Shown here one piece after another: positions 1 to 8,377 of a DNA stretch of 64,000 nt. Both the position numbers and the translations under genes were made by a program. Origin of the DNA: Pedobacter ginsengisoli. GTDB lineage: Bacteria; Bacteroidota; Bacteroidia; Sphingobacteriales; Sphingobacteriaceae. The notes below the pieces were generated by a model. It did not search any database. It saw only the letters and a program-made list of their open reading frames with translations, and was not told the DNA's origin. The stretch covers positions 682,001-746,000 of the forward strand of contig NZ_CP024091.1 in NCBI RefSeq assembly GCF_002736205.1, given 5' to 3'. Each line of letters begins with the position of its first letter. Within the stretch, counting starts at the first letter, position 1.

Positions 1-49
1 TTAGTGAATTACGGCGCAATAATTCTAATTCTGATAGTCCTGTACTCAT
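1..49 (-). CDS. lysS: Lysyl-tRNA synthetase, N-terminal fragment (partial)
   Basis: Reading leftwards from an ATG at 49, the frame stays open to the window edge and gives MSTGLSELELLRRNSL. This resembles the start of bacterial class II lysyl-tRNA synthetases, which often begin with a short 'LSEQE-L-RR--L' helix. LysRS charges tRNA-Lys in the cytoplasm. Only 16 residues are visible, so no catalytic motif can be checked. A minus-strand TATTTTTG element at 111-118 could be its promoter and would leave a leader of about 60 nt. The assignment rests on a short N-terminal match recalled from the family. Confidence 0.55.
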   Translation of the reverse strand, partial: MSTGLSELELLRRNSL

Positions 50-192
50 ATATCTTTTATATCCGGCATTGAGCCGTATAGTTTTATTTGTATTGTATTT
101 TGAAATTATGCAAAAATAGGTATTTGCAGCATTTTTTTACTTGTATTAAATAGGAATATTCACTGCAAAACAAATTAGGTGTTGAAAGTATA

Positions 193-2106
193 TTAATCTG
201 CATCAACAGACTCATTATACATCTGGTTAATAGTTTCTGCATATTTTTTTTCAAGAACTTTTCTTTTAGCTTTTAAAGTTGGTGTTATTTCACCCTCTTC
301 AATACTAAAAGGATTACGCTTAACTTTAAAATTCTTGATTCGTTCGAATTTTGCAAGTTCTCCAGAAAGTTTTTTAATATCCTGTCCTATCCAATCTATA
401 ATTTCTTTTTCTATAATAAATGGCTCAGGCTTTTGAAAAAATGATTCAGGAAGTTTAAATCTTTCTTGAAGATTTTCTTTGTTGGGAATAATGATAGCAG
501 TAAGGTATTCTCTTTTGTCCCCAATTAAAAATAGCTGATCTATTTTAAGGCTTTTAAGGTATATATTCTCTACAGGAGTAGGATAAACATTTTTCCCATA
601 AGCATTTACGATCATGTTTTTTAATCGATCTGTAATTTGTAAATTCCCTTTGTAAAATCTCCCAATATCACCTGTATGGAACCAATTGTGTTTGTCAATA
701 GCTTCAGCGGTTTCAGCTGGCTTGTTAAAATAGCCCTGCATAACACAATGGCCTCTAACTATAATTTCTCCTTCAGCACACTCAAAATTTGGATCAAAAG
801 ATTCATGTGTTTGGATATTAATCATTTCTTTGGTTTCAACATCCTGAATTCCAATTTCAATGCCTGGAATTACGCGTCCAACTGTTCCATACACCTGTCG
901 GTGGTATTCAGTTACCGACATAACTGGCGAAGTCTCCGTTAATCCAAATCCTTCAAGTATTTTTATGTCAAGGTTTCCAAAGAATTCGCCAACATTTTTA
1001 GGTAAGGCTGCTCCGCCCGAAATCATAAATTTTAATCTGCCCCCTGTTTTCTCTTTTATTTTGCTGAAAACAAGTTTCTCGGCGATTGAGCGTTTCATAG
1101 AAAGAAATATACCGGGAGTTTTTCCTTTTTCTTTTTCGTGACGATAATTTTTCCCTGTTTCAAGTGCCCAAAGAAAAATTTTAGACTTTAGTCCGTCGCC
1201 GGCTGTCCCACTTTTTATCGCTTTATCGTGAATCCTTTCTAATAGCCTTGGAACACAATTCATTACTGTGGGTTTTATTTCGCCCATATTTTTTGCCAGG
1301 AGCTCTAAACTTTGAGCAAAGGCAATTTTGCATCCCTGAGCACAGCAAACATGGTAAGTTGCAGTACGTTCAAAAACATGTGATAATGGCAAAAAAGATA
1401 AGAAGGTTTCAGTTTCATCAATAACAGGAATCTGTTGCAGGCAAACTTTTACATTCTCAACAAAATTGCTGTGTGAAAGCATCACTCCCTTAGGGGTGCC
1501 GGTAGTTCCAGAGGTGTAAATCAATGCTGATATATCTGAAGGGGTTAGCGAGTTCCTTATCTCTTGTATCTCCGTTAGTTTGTCAGCTGTAAGGTTTTTT
1601 TTGGCATTAAGTACTTCTTCAAAGCTAATAATTTCCGCATTAAAATCTTCCGGAACAGTAACTTTTGTGTATTCTGCAAAAGCAGGGATTATGTAGTTTA
1701 GTTGTCTGCAGTTACCAGAAATTTTAAGAATTTTTTTATAAAGGAAGGTATTCCCAACTAAGATAGCTTTGATACCAGAATCATTAATGATATATTCTAC
1801 TTCATGTTCAGAAAGGGTAGGATATATTGATGTATTGATAGCTCCAATCTGTTGTATTCCCTGATCATAATAAACATATTCTGGTGAGTTCTCTATCATT
1901 AGTCCCATTCTGTCACCTTTTTTTATTCCTTTATTTAAAAAGAACAATGAAACCGCATCTGCATTGTCAAGAGTTTCTTTGAACGATATTTCTTCCCATT
2001 CTGAACTCTTTTTGTCTATAAGAAAGGTCTCTTCCGGTTTGTGAATATTTTCAACTACATTTCGCAGTAAACTGGGAACTGTAGAAGACTCGTTGAATGA
2101 TACCAT
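193..2106 (-). CDS. Long-chain acyl-CoA synthetase (AMP-forming)
   Basis: 637-residue ANL-superfamily ligase that activates fatty acids to acyl-CoA through an acyl-adenylate, using ATP and CoA. The phosphate-binding loop YTSGTTGTPKG lies near residues 197-207. It is followed by the EGFGLTET adenine-binding motif, the TGDIGRF motif and a DRLKNMIVNAYGKNVYP hinge where the C-terminal domain starts. The length and the A5-type GLTE motif fit the FAA1/FadD15 group better than short-chain acetyl-CoA synthetases. There is no signal peptide, so it is expected to be cytoplasmic or peripheral at the membrane. It sits between lysS and the isc operon, all on the minus strand; the terminator at 2190-2216 separates it from iscA. 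The chain-length preference cannot be read from the sequence. Confidence 0.9.
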   Translation of the reverse strand: MVSFNESSTVPSLLRNVVENIHKPEETFLIDKKSSEWEEISFKETLDNADAVSLFFLNKGIKKGDRMGLMIENSPEYVYYDQGIQQIGAINTSIYPTLSEHEVEYIINDSGIKAILVGNTFLYKKILKISGNCRQLNYIIPAFAEYTKVTVPEDFNAEIISFEEVLNAKKNLTADKLTEIQEIRNSLTPSDISALIYTSGTTGTPKGVMLSHSNFVENVKVCLQQIPVIDETETFLSFLPLSHVFERTATYHVCCAQGCKIAFAQSLELLAKNMGEIKPTVMNCVPRLLERIHDKAIKSGTAGDGLKSKIFLWALETGKNYRHEKEKGKTPGIFLSMKRSIAEKLVFSKIKEKTGGRLKFMISGGAALPKNVGEFFGNLDIKILEGFGLTETSPVMSVTEYHRQVYGTVGRVIPGIEIGIQDVETKEMINIQTHESFDPNFECAEGEIIVRGHCVMQGYFNKPAETAEAIDKHNWFHTGDIGRFYKGNLQITDRLKNMIVNAYGKNVYPTPVENIYLKSLKIDQLFLIGDKREYLTAIIIPNKENLQERFKLPESFFQKPEPFIIEKEIIDWIGQDIKKLSGELAKFERIKNFKVKRNPFSIEEGEITPTLKAKRKVLEKKYAETINQMYNESVDAD

Positions 2107-2189
2107 ATTGTATGATTGGTTAGCTTGTTAAAGCAATGATAAACTTTTCCTTTTAAAAATGCAACCAGCATTGCAAGGCACATTTTGAT

Positions 2190-2216
2190 AATAAAAAAGG
2201 GCGCTAAAAGCGCCCT
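2190..2216 (-). terminator. Intrinsic terminator of the isc operon
   Basis: Perfect 8-bp stem AGGGCGCT/AGCGCCCT with a 3-nt loop, followed on the minus strand by a run of T (A-run at 2192-2197 on the plus strand). It lies just after the iscA stop and ends the iscS-iscU-iscA transcript before the acyl-CoA synthetase gene. Confidence 0.8.
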
Positions 2217-2239
2217 CTACAAATATAGTGAAATGTATG

Positions 2240-2566
2240 TTAAACAGAAAAACTCTCTCCGCAACCACAAGAACGACTGGCATTTGGGTTGTTAAAATTA
2301 AAGCCTTTTCCATTTAAACCATCAGAAAAATCAAGTTCAGTACCAGCCAGATATAAGAAGGACTTCATATCCAGGGCTATTTTAATACCCTTGTCCTCAA
2401 AAAACTGATCTCCTTTTTGTTCTTCGTTATCAAAGTCCAGATTATATGATAATCCTGAACAGCCACCACCTTTAACTGAAACGCGCAAGAAATAGCTGTT
2501 ATCCATATGCCCATCTTGCATAAGGTGATCAATTTTATTCTTTGCTTTCTCTGTTATTGTAATCAT
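2240..2566 (-). CDS. iscA: Iron-sulfur cluster assembly A-type carrier (IscA/HesB family)
   Basis: 108-residue A-type carrier that takes Fe-S clusters or iron from the scaffold and passes them to target apoproteins in the cytoplasm. The three conserved cysteines are present: one in the GGGCSGL motif and two in the C-terminal CGCGESF motif. The length matches the family. It is the last gene of iscS-iscU-iscA, and a strong terminator follows at 2190-2216. The gap to iscU is about 60 nt, so co-transcription is likely. Family members named IscA, SufA and ErpA are hard to tell apart by sequence; the symbol follows from the isc context. Confidence 0.9.
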   Translation of the reverse strand: MITITEKAKNKIDHLMQDGHMDNSYFLRVSVKGGGCSGLSYNLDFDNEEQKGDQFFEDKGIKIALDMKSFLYLAGTELDFSDGLNGKGFNFNNPNASRSCGCGESFSV

Positions 2567-2628
2567 TTTAATAATATTTAGCAGTTAGTATAAAGTAATT
2601 CTGCTGATTGCAGTACTCCATACACTAC

Positions 2629-3042
2629 TTAGTGATGAGATTTAGCTAACTCAAATGGTTCCATCCCGTTTTTAACGCGATAATCGTTAATTGCTGATTT
2701 AATAGCATCCTCAGCTAATACTGAACAGTGGATTTTTACCGGAGGTAGCGCTAATTCTTCAACAATATCCATATTGTCAATTGCTAATGCCTCATCAACA
2801 GTTTTCCCTTTTAACCATTCAGTTGCAAGTGAAGATGATGCAATTGCAGATCCACATCCAAATGTTTTGAATTTAGCATCTGTGATTACGTTGTTATCAT
2901 CAACCTCAATTTGTAAACGCATAACGTCGCCGCACTCAGGTGCACCAACAAGGCCTGTTCCAACCGATTTACTATCTTTATCTAAAGTACCAACATTTCT
3001 AGGGTTGGTATAGTGTTCCATTACTTTTTCTGAATATGCCAT
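2629..3042 (-). CDS. iscU: Fe-S cluster assembly scaffold IscU
   Basis: 137-residue scaffold on which IscS-derived sulfide and iron are built into [2Fe-2S] clusters. The three ligand cysteines are visible in APECGD, FGCGSAIASSS and IHCSVLAEDA, with the modulating Asp two residues after the first Cys. The LPPVK motif just before the third Cys is the known binding site for the HscA chaperone, yet hscA, hscB and fdx are not in this cluster. This marks it as an IscU-type scaffold; SufU lacks LPPVK and carries an insert. It lies between iscS and iscA in the same orientation. Confidence 0.95.
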   Translation of the reverse strand: MAYSEKVMEHYTNPRNVGTLDKDSKSVGTGLVGAPECGDVMRLQIEVDDNNVITDAKFKTFGCGSAIASSSLATEWLKGKTVDEALAIDNMDIVEELALPPVKIHCSVLAEDAIKSAINDYRVKNGMEPFELAKSHH

Positions 3043-3050
3043 CTTATTCT

Positions 3051-3150
3051 TGATTTATGATTTCAGATTTACGATCTCCAAAACCTTTTAAATTTTATCT
3101 TTTATATTTTGACTTTAGATTGAAATCGTAATTCGTAAATCCAAAATCAT
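3051..3150. repeat. REP-like inverted repeat between iscU and iscS
   Basis: The 116-nt gap between iscS and iscU holds two 18-nt arms in opposite orientation, at 3057-3074 (ATGATTTCAGATTTACGA) and 3133-3150 (reverse complement ATGATTTTGGATTTACGA). They match at 16 of 18 positions around a 58-nt AT-rich centre. The arms also contain the shorter motif TCGTAA/TTACGA. This form resembles short palindromic repeats dispersed in Bacteroidota intergenic regions, but no second copy is visible in this window. It could form an mRNA hairpin between cistrons and set the iscS:iscU ratio; that role is inference. Confidence 0.5.
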
Positions 3151-3158
3151 ACTTATCA

Positions 3159-4370
3159 TTAGTGTTCAGCCCACTCAATTTTACTTAAGTCAATACCATC
3201 TTTAAACATTTCCCAAAGTGGAGAAAGGTCTCTAAGGTGGTTCACTGCTTTTTTGGTGTTTTCTATTGCATAGTCAATTTCTTCTTCTGTTGTAAAACGA
3301 CCTAATCCAAAACGGATAGAAGAGTGAGCAAGATCATCCGACAATCCCAGGCTTTTTAAAACATAAGATGGTTCTAAAGACGCTGAAGTACAAGCAGAGC
3401 CAGATGAAACGGCAAGGTCTTTCATAGCCATCATTAAACCCTCACCTTCAACATATTTGAATGAAATGTTGGCAACATGAGGTAAGCGGTGTTCAACGTT
3501 ACCATTTACATAACTTTCTTCCATTTGAGCTAATGAGGATTCAAGTTTATCTCTTAAACCAGATAAGCGTTTAGCTTCACTATCCATCTCTAAACGACAA
3601 AGTTCACAAGCTTTACCAAGACCAACAATACCAGGTACGTTCAATGTACCCGAACGCATACCACGTTCGTGGCCGCCGCCATCCATTTGTGCGGTAACCT
3701 TAACCCTTGGATTTTTACGACGTACGTAAAGTACACCTACTCCCTTAGGACCATACATTTTGTGAGCAGAAAATGCCATAAGATCAATGCCATCAGCATT
3801 TACATCAACAGGGATTTTACCAACTGCCTGGGTAGCATCTGTCATAAATAATGCGCCATATTTATGAGCAATTGCAGATATTTCTTTTATTGGTTGAACA
3901 ACGCCTATTTCATTGTTTCCATACATAATGGTTACAAGAATCGTTTGATCAGTCATTGCTGCTTCAAGTTCCTGAAGATCAATAAGGCCATCTTCTTTAA
4001 CCTTAAGATAAGTAACCTTTGCACCAGATTTTTCCAGATGTTTACAAGTATCTAATACAGCTTTGTGTTCAGTTGTAGCAGTAATGATATGATTACCCTT
4101 ATCCTGATACATCTCAAAAACACCTTTTATTCCAAGATTGTCGGCCTCTGTAGCACCCGAAGTAAAAATGATTTCTTTTTCTGTACAGCCAATTAATTTG
4201 GCTACTTGTTCACGTGAGTAATCAACAGCTTCTTCAGCAACCCACCCAAAGGCATGATTACGGCTGGCAGCGTTACCAAACTTGTTAGTGAAATAAGGTA
4301 GCATTGCTTCTAAAACCCTGGGATCTAGTGGGGTAGTGGCATTATTATCTAAGTAAATAGGAAGTTCCAT
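3159..4370 (-). CDS. iscS: Cysteine desulfurase IscS
   Basis: 403-residue class V PLP-dependent aminotransferase-fold enzyme that converts cysteine to alanine and delivers persulfide sulfur to IscU and other acceptors. The PLP-binding lysine lies in [10 protein letters not shown], and the mobile catalytic-Cys loop reads [17 protein letters not shown]. The long loop and length of about 400 identify IscS/NifS (group I) over SufS. The N-terminus [13 protein letters not shown] is typical. It is first in a minus-strand isc operon, and a TATCTTTG promoter element lies 26 nt upstream of the start. No iscR regulator is adjacent. Confidence 0.95.
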   Translation of the reverse strand: MELPIYLDNNATTPLDPRVLEAMLPYFTNKFGNAASRNHAFGWVAEEAVDYSREQVAKLIGCTEKEIIFTSGATEADNLGIKGVFEMYQDKGNHIITATTEHKAVLDTCKHLEKSGAKVTYLKVKEDGLIDLQELEAAMTDQTILVTIMYGNNEIGVVQPIKEISAIAHKYGALFMTDATQAVGKIPVDVNADGIDLMAFSAHKMYGPKGVGVLYVRRKNPRVKVTAQMDGGGHERGMRSGTLNVPGIVGLGKACELCRLEMDSEAKRLSGLRDKLESSLAQMEESYVNGNVEHRLPHVANISFKYVEGEGLMMAMKDLAVSSGSACTSASLEPSYVLKSLGLSDDLAHSSIRFGLGRFTTEEEIDYAIENTKKAVNHLRDLSPLWEMFKDGIDLSKIEWAEH

Positions 4371-4396
4371 CGTTTTTGTTTATTCTTATTAATAAG

Positions 4397-4424
4397 CAAA
4401 GATACGAAAAAAGATTACCAACAA
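4397..4424 (-). promoter_or_regulatory. Candidate promoter of the isc operon
   Basis: On the minus strand, 4404-4397 reads TATCTTTG, a perfect match to the Bacteroidota -7 consensus TAnnTTTG, followed by C. A TTG (4424-4422) lies 17 nt upstream, shorter than the usual spacing of about 20. The expected transcription start is near 4391, giving a 5' leader of about 20 nt before iscS. Confidence 0.45.
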
Positions 4425-4495
4425 TTATAATTAATACCTATGATGGTATAGTTAAAACTTGCATTTTTACATTTATTTAACTCATTAAATGGTTT

Positions 4496-4897
4496 ATGAA
4501 GCAGATTGAGCATATTGGTGTTGCCGTAAAAGATCTTGATGTCTCTTGTAGTCTGTACGAAAAGTTACTGGGAACTTCGTGTTATAAAAAGGAAGAAGTA
4601 AAATCTGAAGGTGTAAATACCGCTTTTTTTAAAACCGGAGTAAATAAGATTGAGTTACTTGCTGCTACCTCACAAGATAGCCCAATAGCTAAATTTCTCG
4701 AAAGAAAGGGAGAGGGCATACATCATATAGCCTTTGAGGTAGATAATATTGAATTGGAAATGAAAAGATTAAAGCACGAAGGTTTTGTGTTACTTAATGA
4801 GCTACCTAAACAGGGAGCTGATAACAAATTGGTCTGCTTTGTGCATCCAAAGGGTACTAATGGAGTTTTGGTTGAGTTATGTCAGGAAAAAATATAG
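4496..4897 (+). CDS. mce: Methylmalonyl-CoA epimerase
   Basis: 133-residue VOC-fold enzyme that interconverts (S)- and (R)-methylmalonyl-CoA, linking propionyl-CoA carboxylase with B12-dependent methylmalonyl-CoA mutase. Metal ligands are visible in the N-terminal IEHIGVAVKD (His), in HHIAFEV (His) and in the C-terminal VLVELCQ (Glu). The length of about 130 fits the family. It is divergent from iscS. Its end is followed directly by a small gene in another frame, suggesting translational coupling. The mutase and carboxylase genes are not in this window. Confidence 0.88.
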   Translation: MKQIEHIGVAVKDLDVSCSLYEKLLGTSCYKKEEVKSEGVNTAFFKTGVNKIELLAATSQDSPIAKFLERKGEGIHHIAFEVDNIELEMKRLKHEGFVLLNELPKQGADNKLVCFVHPKGTNGVLVELCQEKI

Positions 4898-4899
4898 TA

Positions 4900-5187
4900 A
4901 TGGATCAGCTGGCTCCACTTTATAGTATTATAAGTAAGGATTTTGAAATAGATGAATTAACTACTGAAGCTTTAATAAGGGAACGGTTGGTAGAAGCATT
5001 TGCATATTTACTTGATAACGATATTTCAAAGATGATGAATATACTATACCGTACTGACGTTGATGAGGTTAAATTAAAAAAGCTGTTAATTAGTAACTCC
5101 GAACTGCCATCTGCAGAGGTGATCGCTGATGCCTATATTGCAAGGCAAAAGGAGAAAATAGAAACACGTAAAAAGTATAGTAGATAA
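4900..5187 (+). CDS. Conserved small helical protein downstream of mce
   Basis: Not recognised as a named family. The 95-residue product is mostly charged and helical (MDQLAPLYSIIS start, KKLLISNSEL middle, basic tail ending RKKYSR) and has no signal peptide, membrane segment or cysteine. The chosen ATG at 4900 lies 3 nt after the mce stop and is preceded by an A-rich stretch typical of Bacteroidota start sites. An in-frame ATG at 4879, inside mce, would give 102 residues. The tight spacing implies translation coupled to mce, but no function can be inferred from that alone. Confidence 0.7.
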   Translation: MDQLAPLYSIISKDFEIDELTTEALIRERLVEAFAYLLDNDISKMMNILYRTDVDEVKLKKLLISNSELPSAEVIADAYIARQKEKIETRKKYSR

Positions 5188-5201
5188 TTTTTCAACACTT
5201 A

Positions 5202-5233
5202 TTTGTTTCTAAAAAATAAAATCACGATATTTG
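5202..5233 (+). promoter_or_regulatory. Promoter of rpmE2 (TTTG-N20-GATATTTG)
   Basis: TTTG at 5202-5205 is followed after exactly 20 nt by GATATTTG at 5226-5233. This is one mismatch from the Bacteroidota -7 consensus TAnnTTTG. The expected transcription start is near 5239 and leaves a leader of about 33 nt before the L31 gene, long enough for a ribosomal-protein leader structure, although none is obvious. Confidence 0.5.
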
Positions 5234-5271
5234 CATCCTTAAAAATAAGCGACACATAAGTATATAACAAT

Positions 5272-5520
5272 ATGAAAAAAGATCTGCATCCATCAAACTA
5301 TAGATTTGTAGTATTTAAAGATATGTCTAACGAGTATTCTTTTTTAACCAAATCTTGTGTAGATACTAAAGAGACTATTCAATGGGAAGATGGTAACGAA
5401 TATCCTCTATATAAATTGGAGATTTCTCATACTTCTCACCCTTTTTATACTGGTAAAATGAAATTGGTTGATACTGCTGGTCGTATCGATAAATTCAAAA
5501 CTCGTTACGCTAAAAAGTAA
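5272..5520 (+). CDS. rpmE2: 50S ribosomal protein L31, type B
   Basis: 82-residue L31 of the type B class, a component of the large ribosomal subunit at the subunit bridge. The N-terminus [17 protein letters not shown] and the SHPFYTGK motif identify it. It has a single cysteine and lacks the paired CxxC zinc ligands of type A (RpmE), as expected for the zinc-independent form. Type B copies are often under zinc control in organisms that carry both, but many Bacteroidota have only this form. It has its own promoter at 5202-5233 and terminator at 5547-5580, so it appears monocistronic. Confidence 0.95.
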   Translation: MKKDLHPSNYRFVVFKDMSNEYSFLTKSCVDTKETIQWEDGNEYPLYKLEISHTSHPFYTGKMKLVDTAGRIDKFKTRYAKK

Positions 5521-5546
5521 TTATACCAAAATAAAAAATTATTTTA

Positions 5547-5580
5547 AAGTCCCGATGCTGTTGCTTCGGGACTTTTTTTA
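5547..5580 (+). terminator. Intrinsic terminator after rpmE2
   Basis: 9-bp stem AAGTCCCGA/TCGGGACTT with a 10-nt loop followed by a run of seven T. It ends the monocistronic L31 transcript. The T-run merges into a TATTTTTG motif that may serve the next gene. Confidence 0.85.
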
Positions 5581-5586
5581 TTTTTG
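5579..5586 (+). promoter_or_regulatory. Candidate -7 element TATTTTTG of the glmU-like operon
   Basis: TATTTTTG matches TAnnTTTG exactly and ends 6 nt before the ATG at 5593. If used, transcription would start at or within a base or two of the start codon. No TTG at about 20-nt spacing is present, and the motif overlaps the T-run of the upstream terminator, so chance occurrence is possible. Confidence 0.3.
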
Positions 5587-5592
5587 TGGCTT

Positions 5593-6765
5593 ATGATGAT
5601 CAACTTATTTGATGATAGTGCATGGACATCCCTCCGGCCACTATCTTTCACACGGCCAGTTGCTGATCTCCGAATAGGGATTTTAACTATCGCTCAAAAG
5701 TGGGAAAAGCATTTAGGTGCCGAATCCGGATTCTTAACAATAACCTATCTGGCCCAAAAATTTCGTCTGTTATCCGGTGCTGAACTATTTATCAATGGAT
5801 CAATATGTCCTGATGAACAGTTGTTGGAAGCCATAACCAATCTAAAAGACGGGCAGTGTTTAAAGAAGGACGACCTTATAATTGCATATAAAACAAATAC
5901 TGGTGATTTGGATATCCATATCACCGCTAAGCTCCAGGCTATTCCATATCCCGGAGATTTTATCAGGGTCTCTGTTCCGGAAGATATCTTTAGGTTCAAT
6001 GATATTGAACTTAGAAAAGATTTTACCTTACTTACAAAAGGAAGGAGCTCCGTTGCTTTAAGTAATACAAATACTTTTATTGGCGATAATATTTTTGCAG
6101 AGGAAGGAGCTTCAGCCGAATGCTCATCATTTAACAGTTTAAATGGCCCCATTTATCTTGGAAATAATGCGTCGGTTTGGGAAGGCTGTCACATAAGAGG
6201 ATCTTTTGCTTTATGCCATGATTCTCAAATTAAGATGGGAGCAAAAATCTACGGGCAAACTACCATTGGACCTTATAGCAGGGTTGGTGGGGAAATTAAC
6301 AATGCTGTTATCTGGGGTTATTCATCAAAAGGACACGAAGGGTACCTGGGTAATGCAGTTATGGGGCAGTGGTGCAATATCGGTGCTGATAGTAACAACT
6401 CTAACCTCAAAAATAATTATGCTGAGGTAAGGTTATGGGATTATGAAAAAGAAAACTTTCGTAAAACAGGTTTGCAGTTTTGTGGTTTAATTATGGCCGA
6501 TCATGCTAAATGCGGTATTAATACTATGTTTAATACCGGTACTGTGGCTGGTGTAAGTGCTAATATTTTTGGACCAGGTTTCCCCAGAAATTTTATTCCT
6601 GATTTCGCCTGGGGCGGGGCACAGGGCTTTGAAGTTTATAGCTTAAATAAAATGTTTGAAACCGCCGTTAAGGTTTATGAACGTAGGAACTTAGAATTTA
6701 ATACAATAGAACAAGATATTTTAACCCAGGTTTTTGAAGATACAAAGACCTACAGACATTTTTAA
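5593..6765 (+). CDS. Putative UDP-GlcNAc diphosphorylase / glucosamine-1-phosphate N-acetyltransferase (alternative GlmU)
   Basis: About 390 residues. It resembles the Bacteroidota 'alt_bact_glmU' family (TIGR03991), thought to supply UDP-GlcNAc for peptidoglycan and lipid A. The N-terminal domain begins INLFDDSAWTSLRPLSFTRP, a degenerate nucleotidyltransferase-like start. From about residue 170 the sequence becomes a left-handed beta-helix of hexapeptide repeats (for example YLGNNASVWEGCHI, AKIYGQTTIGPYSRVGG). The start is set at the first ATG (5593); an in-frame TTG at 5584 would add three residues but overlaps the possible -7 box. It is first in a tight plus-strand cluster with tpiA, prmA and the Mpl-like gene. 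The enzymatic role is a family-based prediction. Confidence 0.8.
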   Translation: MMINLFDDSAWTSLRPLSFTRPVADLRIGILTIAQKWEKHLGAESGFLTITYLAQKFRLLSGAELFINGSICPDEQLLEAITNLKDGQCLKKDDLIIAYKTNTGDLDIHITAKLQAIPYPGDFIRVSVPEDIFRFNDIELRKDFTLLTKGRSSVALSNTNTFIGDNIFAEEGASAECSSFNSLNGPIYLGNNASVWEGCHIRGSFALCHDSQIKMGAKIYGQTTIGPYSRVGGEINNAVIWGYSSKGHEGYLGNAVMGQWCNIGADSNNSNLKNNYAEVRLWDYEKENFRKTGLQFCGLIMADHAKCGINTMFNTGTVAGVSANIFGPGFPRNFIPDFAWGGAQGFEVYSLNKMFETAVKVYERRNLEFNTIEQDILTQVFEDTKTYRHF

Positions 6766-6774
6766 TTAGAGATT

Positions 6775-7536
6775 ATGAGAAAAAAAATAGTAGCCGGAAA
6801 CTGGAAAATGAACTTGGATTATGCTGAAGGCATATCATTGTTTTCAGAAATTGTTAACATGGTTAAAGATGAAAAAAAGGGCAATCAGTTAGCTGTTATC
6901 TGTGCTCCATATATTCATTTGAATAGTTTAGCCAAACTGGGTGGTGATGTGGTAGGTATTGGTGCCGAGAATTGCCACGAGAAAGAAAGTGGTGCTTATA
7001 CAGGTGAAATTTCTGCTAAAATGATAAAATCAGTTGGTTGTGGCTATGTAATAGTTGGTCACTCAGAGAGACGCCAATATTTTGGTGAAACTGATCAATT
7101 GCTTGCCCAAAAAACAGTTGCAGTATTACAAAATGATTTAACTCCTATTTTCTGTATCGGTGAAACTCTTGACGAAAGAAATGACGGCAGCTATTTCGAA
7201 GTTTTGAAATCCCAGTTAGAAAACGGAATATTTGGATTAAGTACTCAGGATTTTTCTAAAGTTGTTATTGCTTACGAGCCTGTTTGGGCTATAGGAACCG
7301 GCTTAACAGCATCGTCTGAGCAGGCTCAGGAAGTTCATGCTTTTATCCGTAAAGAGATTTCTGCAAAATACGATGCCGCAATTGCCGATAATACAACTAT
7401 TCTTTACGGAGGTAGCTGCAATCCTAAAAATGCCGCAGAATTGTTTGCTCAAAATGACATTGATGGTGGTTTAATAGGTGGTGCTTCATTAAAATCAAGA
7501 GACTTTGTAGATATCGTTAAAACTTTCAATTCTTAA
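6775..7536 (+). CDS. tpiA: Triosephosphate isomerase
   Basis: 253-residue TIM-barrel enzyme interconverting dihydroxyacetone phosphate and glyceraldehyde 3-phosphate in glycolysis and gluconeogenesis. The catalytic residues are visible: Lys in GNWKMN, His in VGHSERR, and Glu in AYEPVWAIGTG. The phosphate-binding loop is in ILYGGSCNPKN and GGASL. The length matches the family. The stop codon overlaps the prmA start by 1 nt (TAATG), and the gap from the upstream gene is only 9 nt, so these genes form an operon. Confidence 0.98.
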   Translation: MRKKIVAGNWKMNLDYAEGISLFSEIVNMVKDEKKGNQLAVICAPYIHLNSLAKLGGDVVGIGAENCHEKESGAYTGEISAKMIKSVGCGYVIVGHSERRQYFGETDQLLAQKTVAVLQNDLTPIFCIGETLDERNDGSYFEVLKSQLENGIFGLSTQDFSKVVIAYEPVWAIGTGLTASSEQAQEVHAFIRKEISAKYDAAIADNTTILYGGSCNPKNAAELFAQNDIDGGLIGGASLKSRDFVDIVKTFNS

Positions 7537-8372
7537 TGCAATACATACAGGTTACTTTTAGCTTCACTGAGGTTCAGGAATATCAAAAGGATTTGCTGAT
7601 AGATGAATTGGCAAATATTGGCTATAACACTTTTGAGGATACCGCTGATGGATTCGACGCATTTGTTGATCTTGATAATTACAATGAAGAGGCTTTAAAA
7701 GAAGTTATGATTCAGTTTGAAGGTGAACTTAAGTATAGTTATAGTGTTTCCGAAATTGCAGCAGAAAACTGGAATGAAGAATGGGAAAAGAATTTTGAAC
7801 CATTAATCATTGATGATCAATGCTATATAAGAGCTACTTTTCATCAGCCACAACCTCAGTATCAGTATGAGATAGTTATTGATCCAAAAATGGCCTTTGG
7901 TACCGGGCATCATCAAACTACAACTATGATGATGCAATATATATTATCTGCAGATATTGAAGGCAAGATCATATTAGATATGGGCTGTGGAACAGGAATA
8001 TTAGCCATTTTAGCTTCCAAAAGAGGAGCTAAAATGCTAACTGCGATAGATAACGATGATGTTTGCTACGAAAGCACACTAGAAAATTCTTCGCTAAATA
8101 ATATTTCCAACATAGCAGCGCTTTGCGGCGGTAAAGAGAGTATTCCGGAAACCTCATTTGATATTATTCTTGCAAACATAAACAGGAATATCCTTATTGA
8201 TCAGATTTCAAGATATGCTGAAGTATTAAAAGAAAATGGGAGTATTTTCTTTAGTGGATTTTATGAATCTCCGGATCTTGAAATGATATCTGAAACATGC
8301 AAAGAATTTGGTATCAATTATGTGAGTCATAAAAAGATTGGTGAATGGGTGGCTGCTCATTTTAAAAAATAA
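7536..8372 (+). CDS. prmA: Ribosomal protein L11 methyltransferase
   Basis: 278-residue class I SAM-dependent methyltransferase that trimethylates ribosomal protein L11. It has the N-terminal substrate-recognition domain, the linker containing MAFGTGHHQTT, and the SAM-binding motif LDMGCGTGILAILASKRGA. A catalytic-region motif ILANINRNIL follows. The length is typical. The ATG overlaps the tpiA stop by one base, indicating translational coupling. The pairing with tpiA is known from other Bacteroidota and is probably organisational, not functional. Confidence 0.95.
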   Translation: MQYIQVTFSFTEVQEYQKDLLIDELANIGYNTFEDTADGFDAFVDLDNYNEEALKEVMIQFEGELKYSYSVSEIAAENWNEEWEKNFEPLIIDDQCYIRATFHQPQPQYQYEIVIDPKMAFGTGHHQTTTMMMQYILSADIEGKIILDMGCGTGILAILASKRGAKMLTAIDNDDVCYESTLENSSLNNISNIAALCGGKESIPETSFDIILANINRNILIDQISRYAEVLKENGSIFFSGFYESPDLEMISETCKEFGINYVSHKKIGEWVAAHFKK

Positions 8373-8377
8373 AAATA

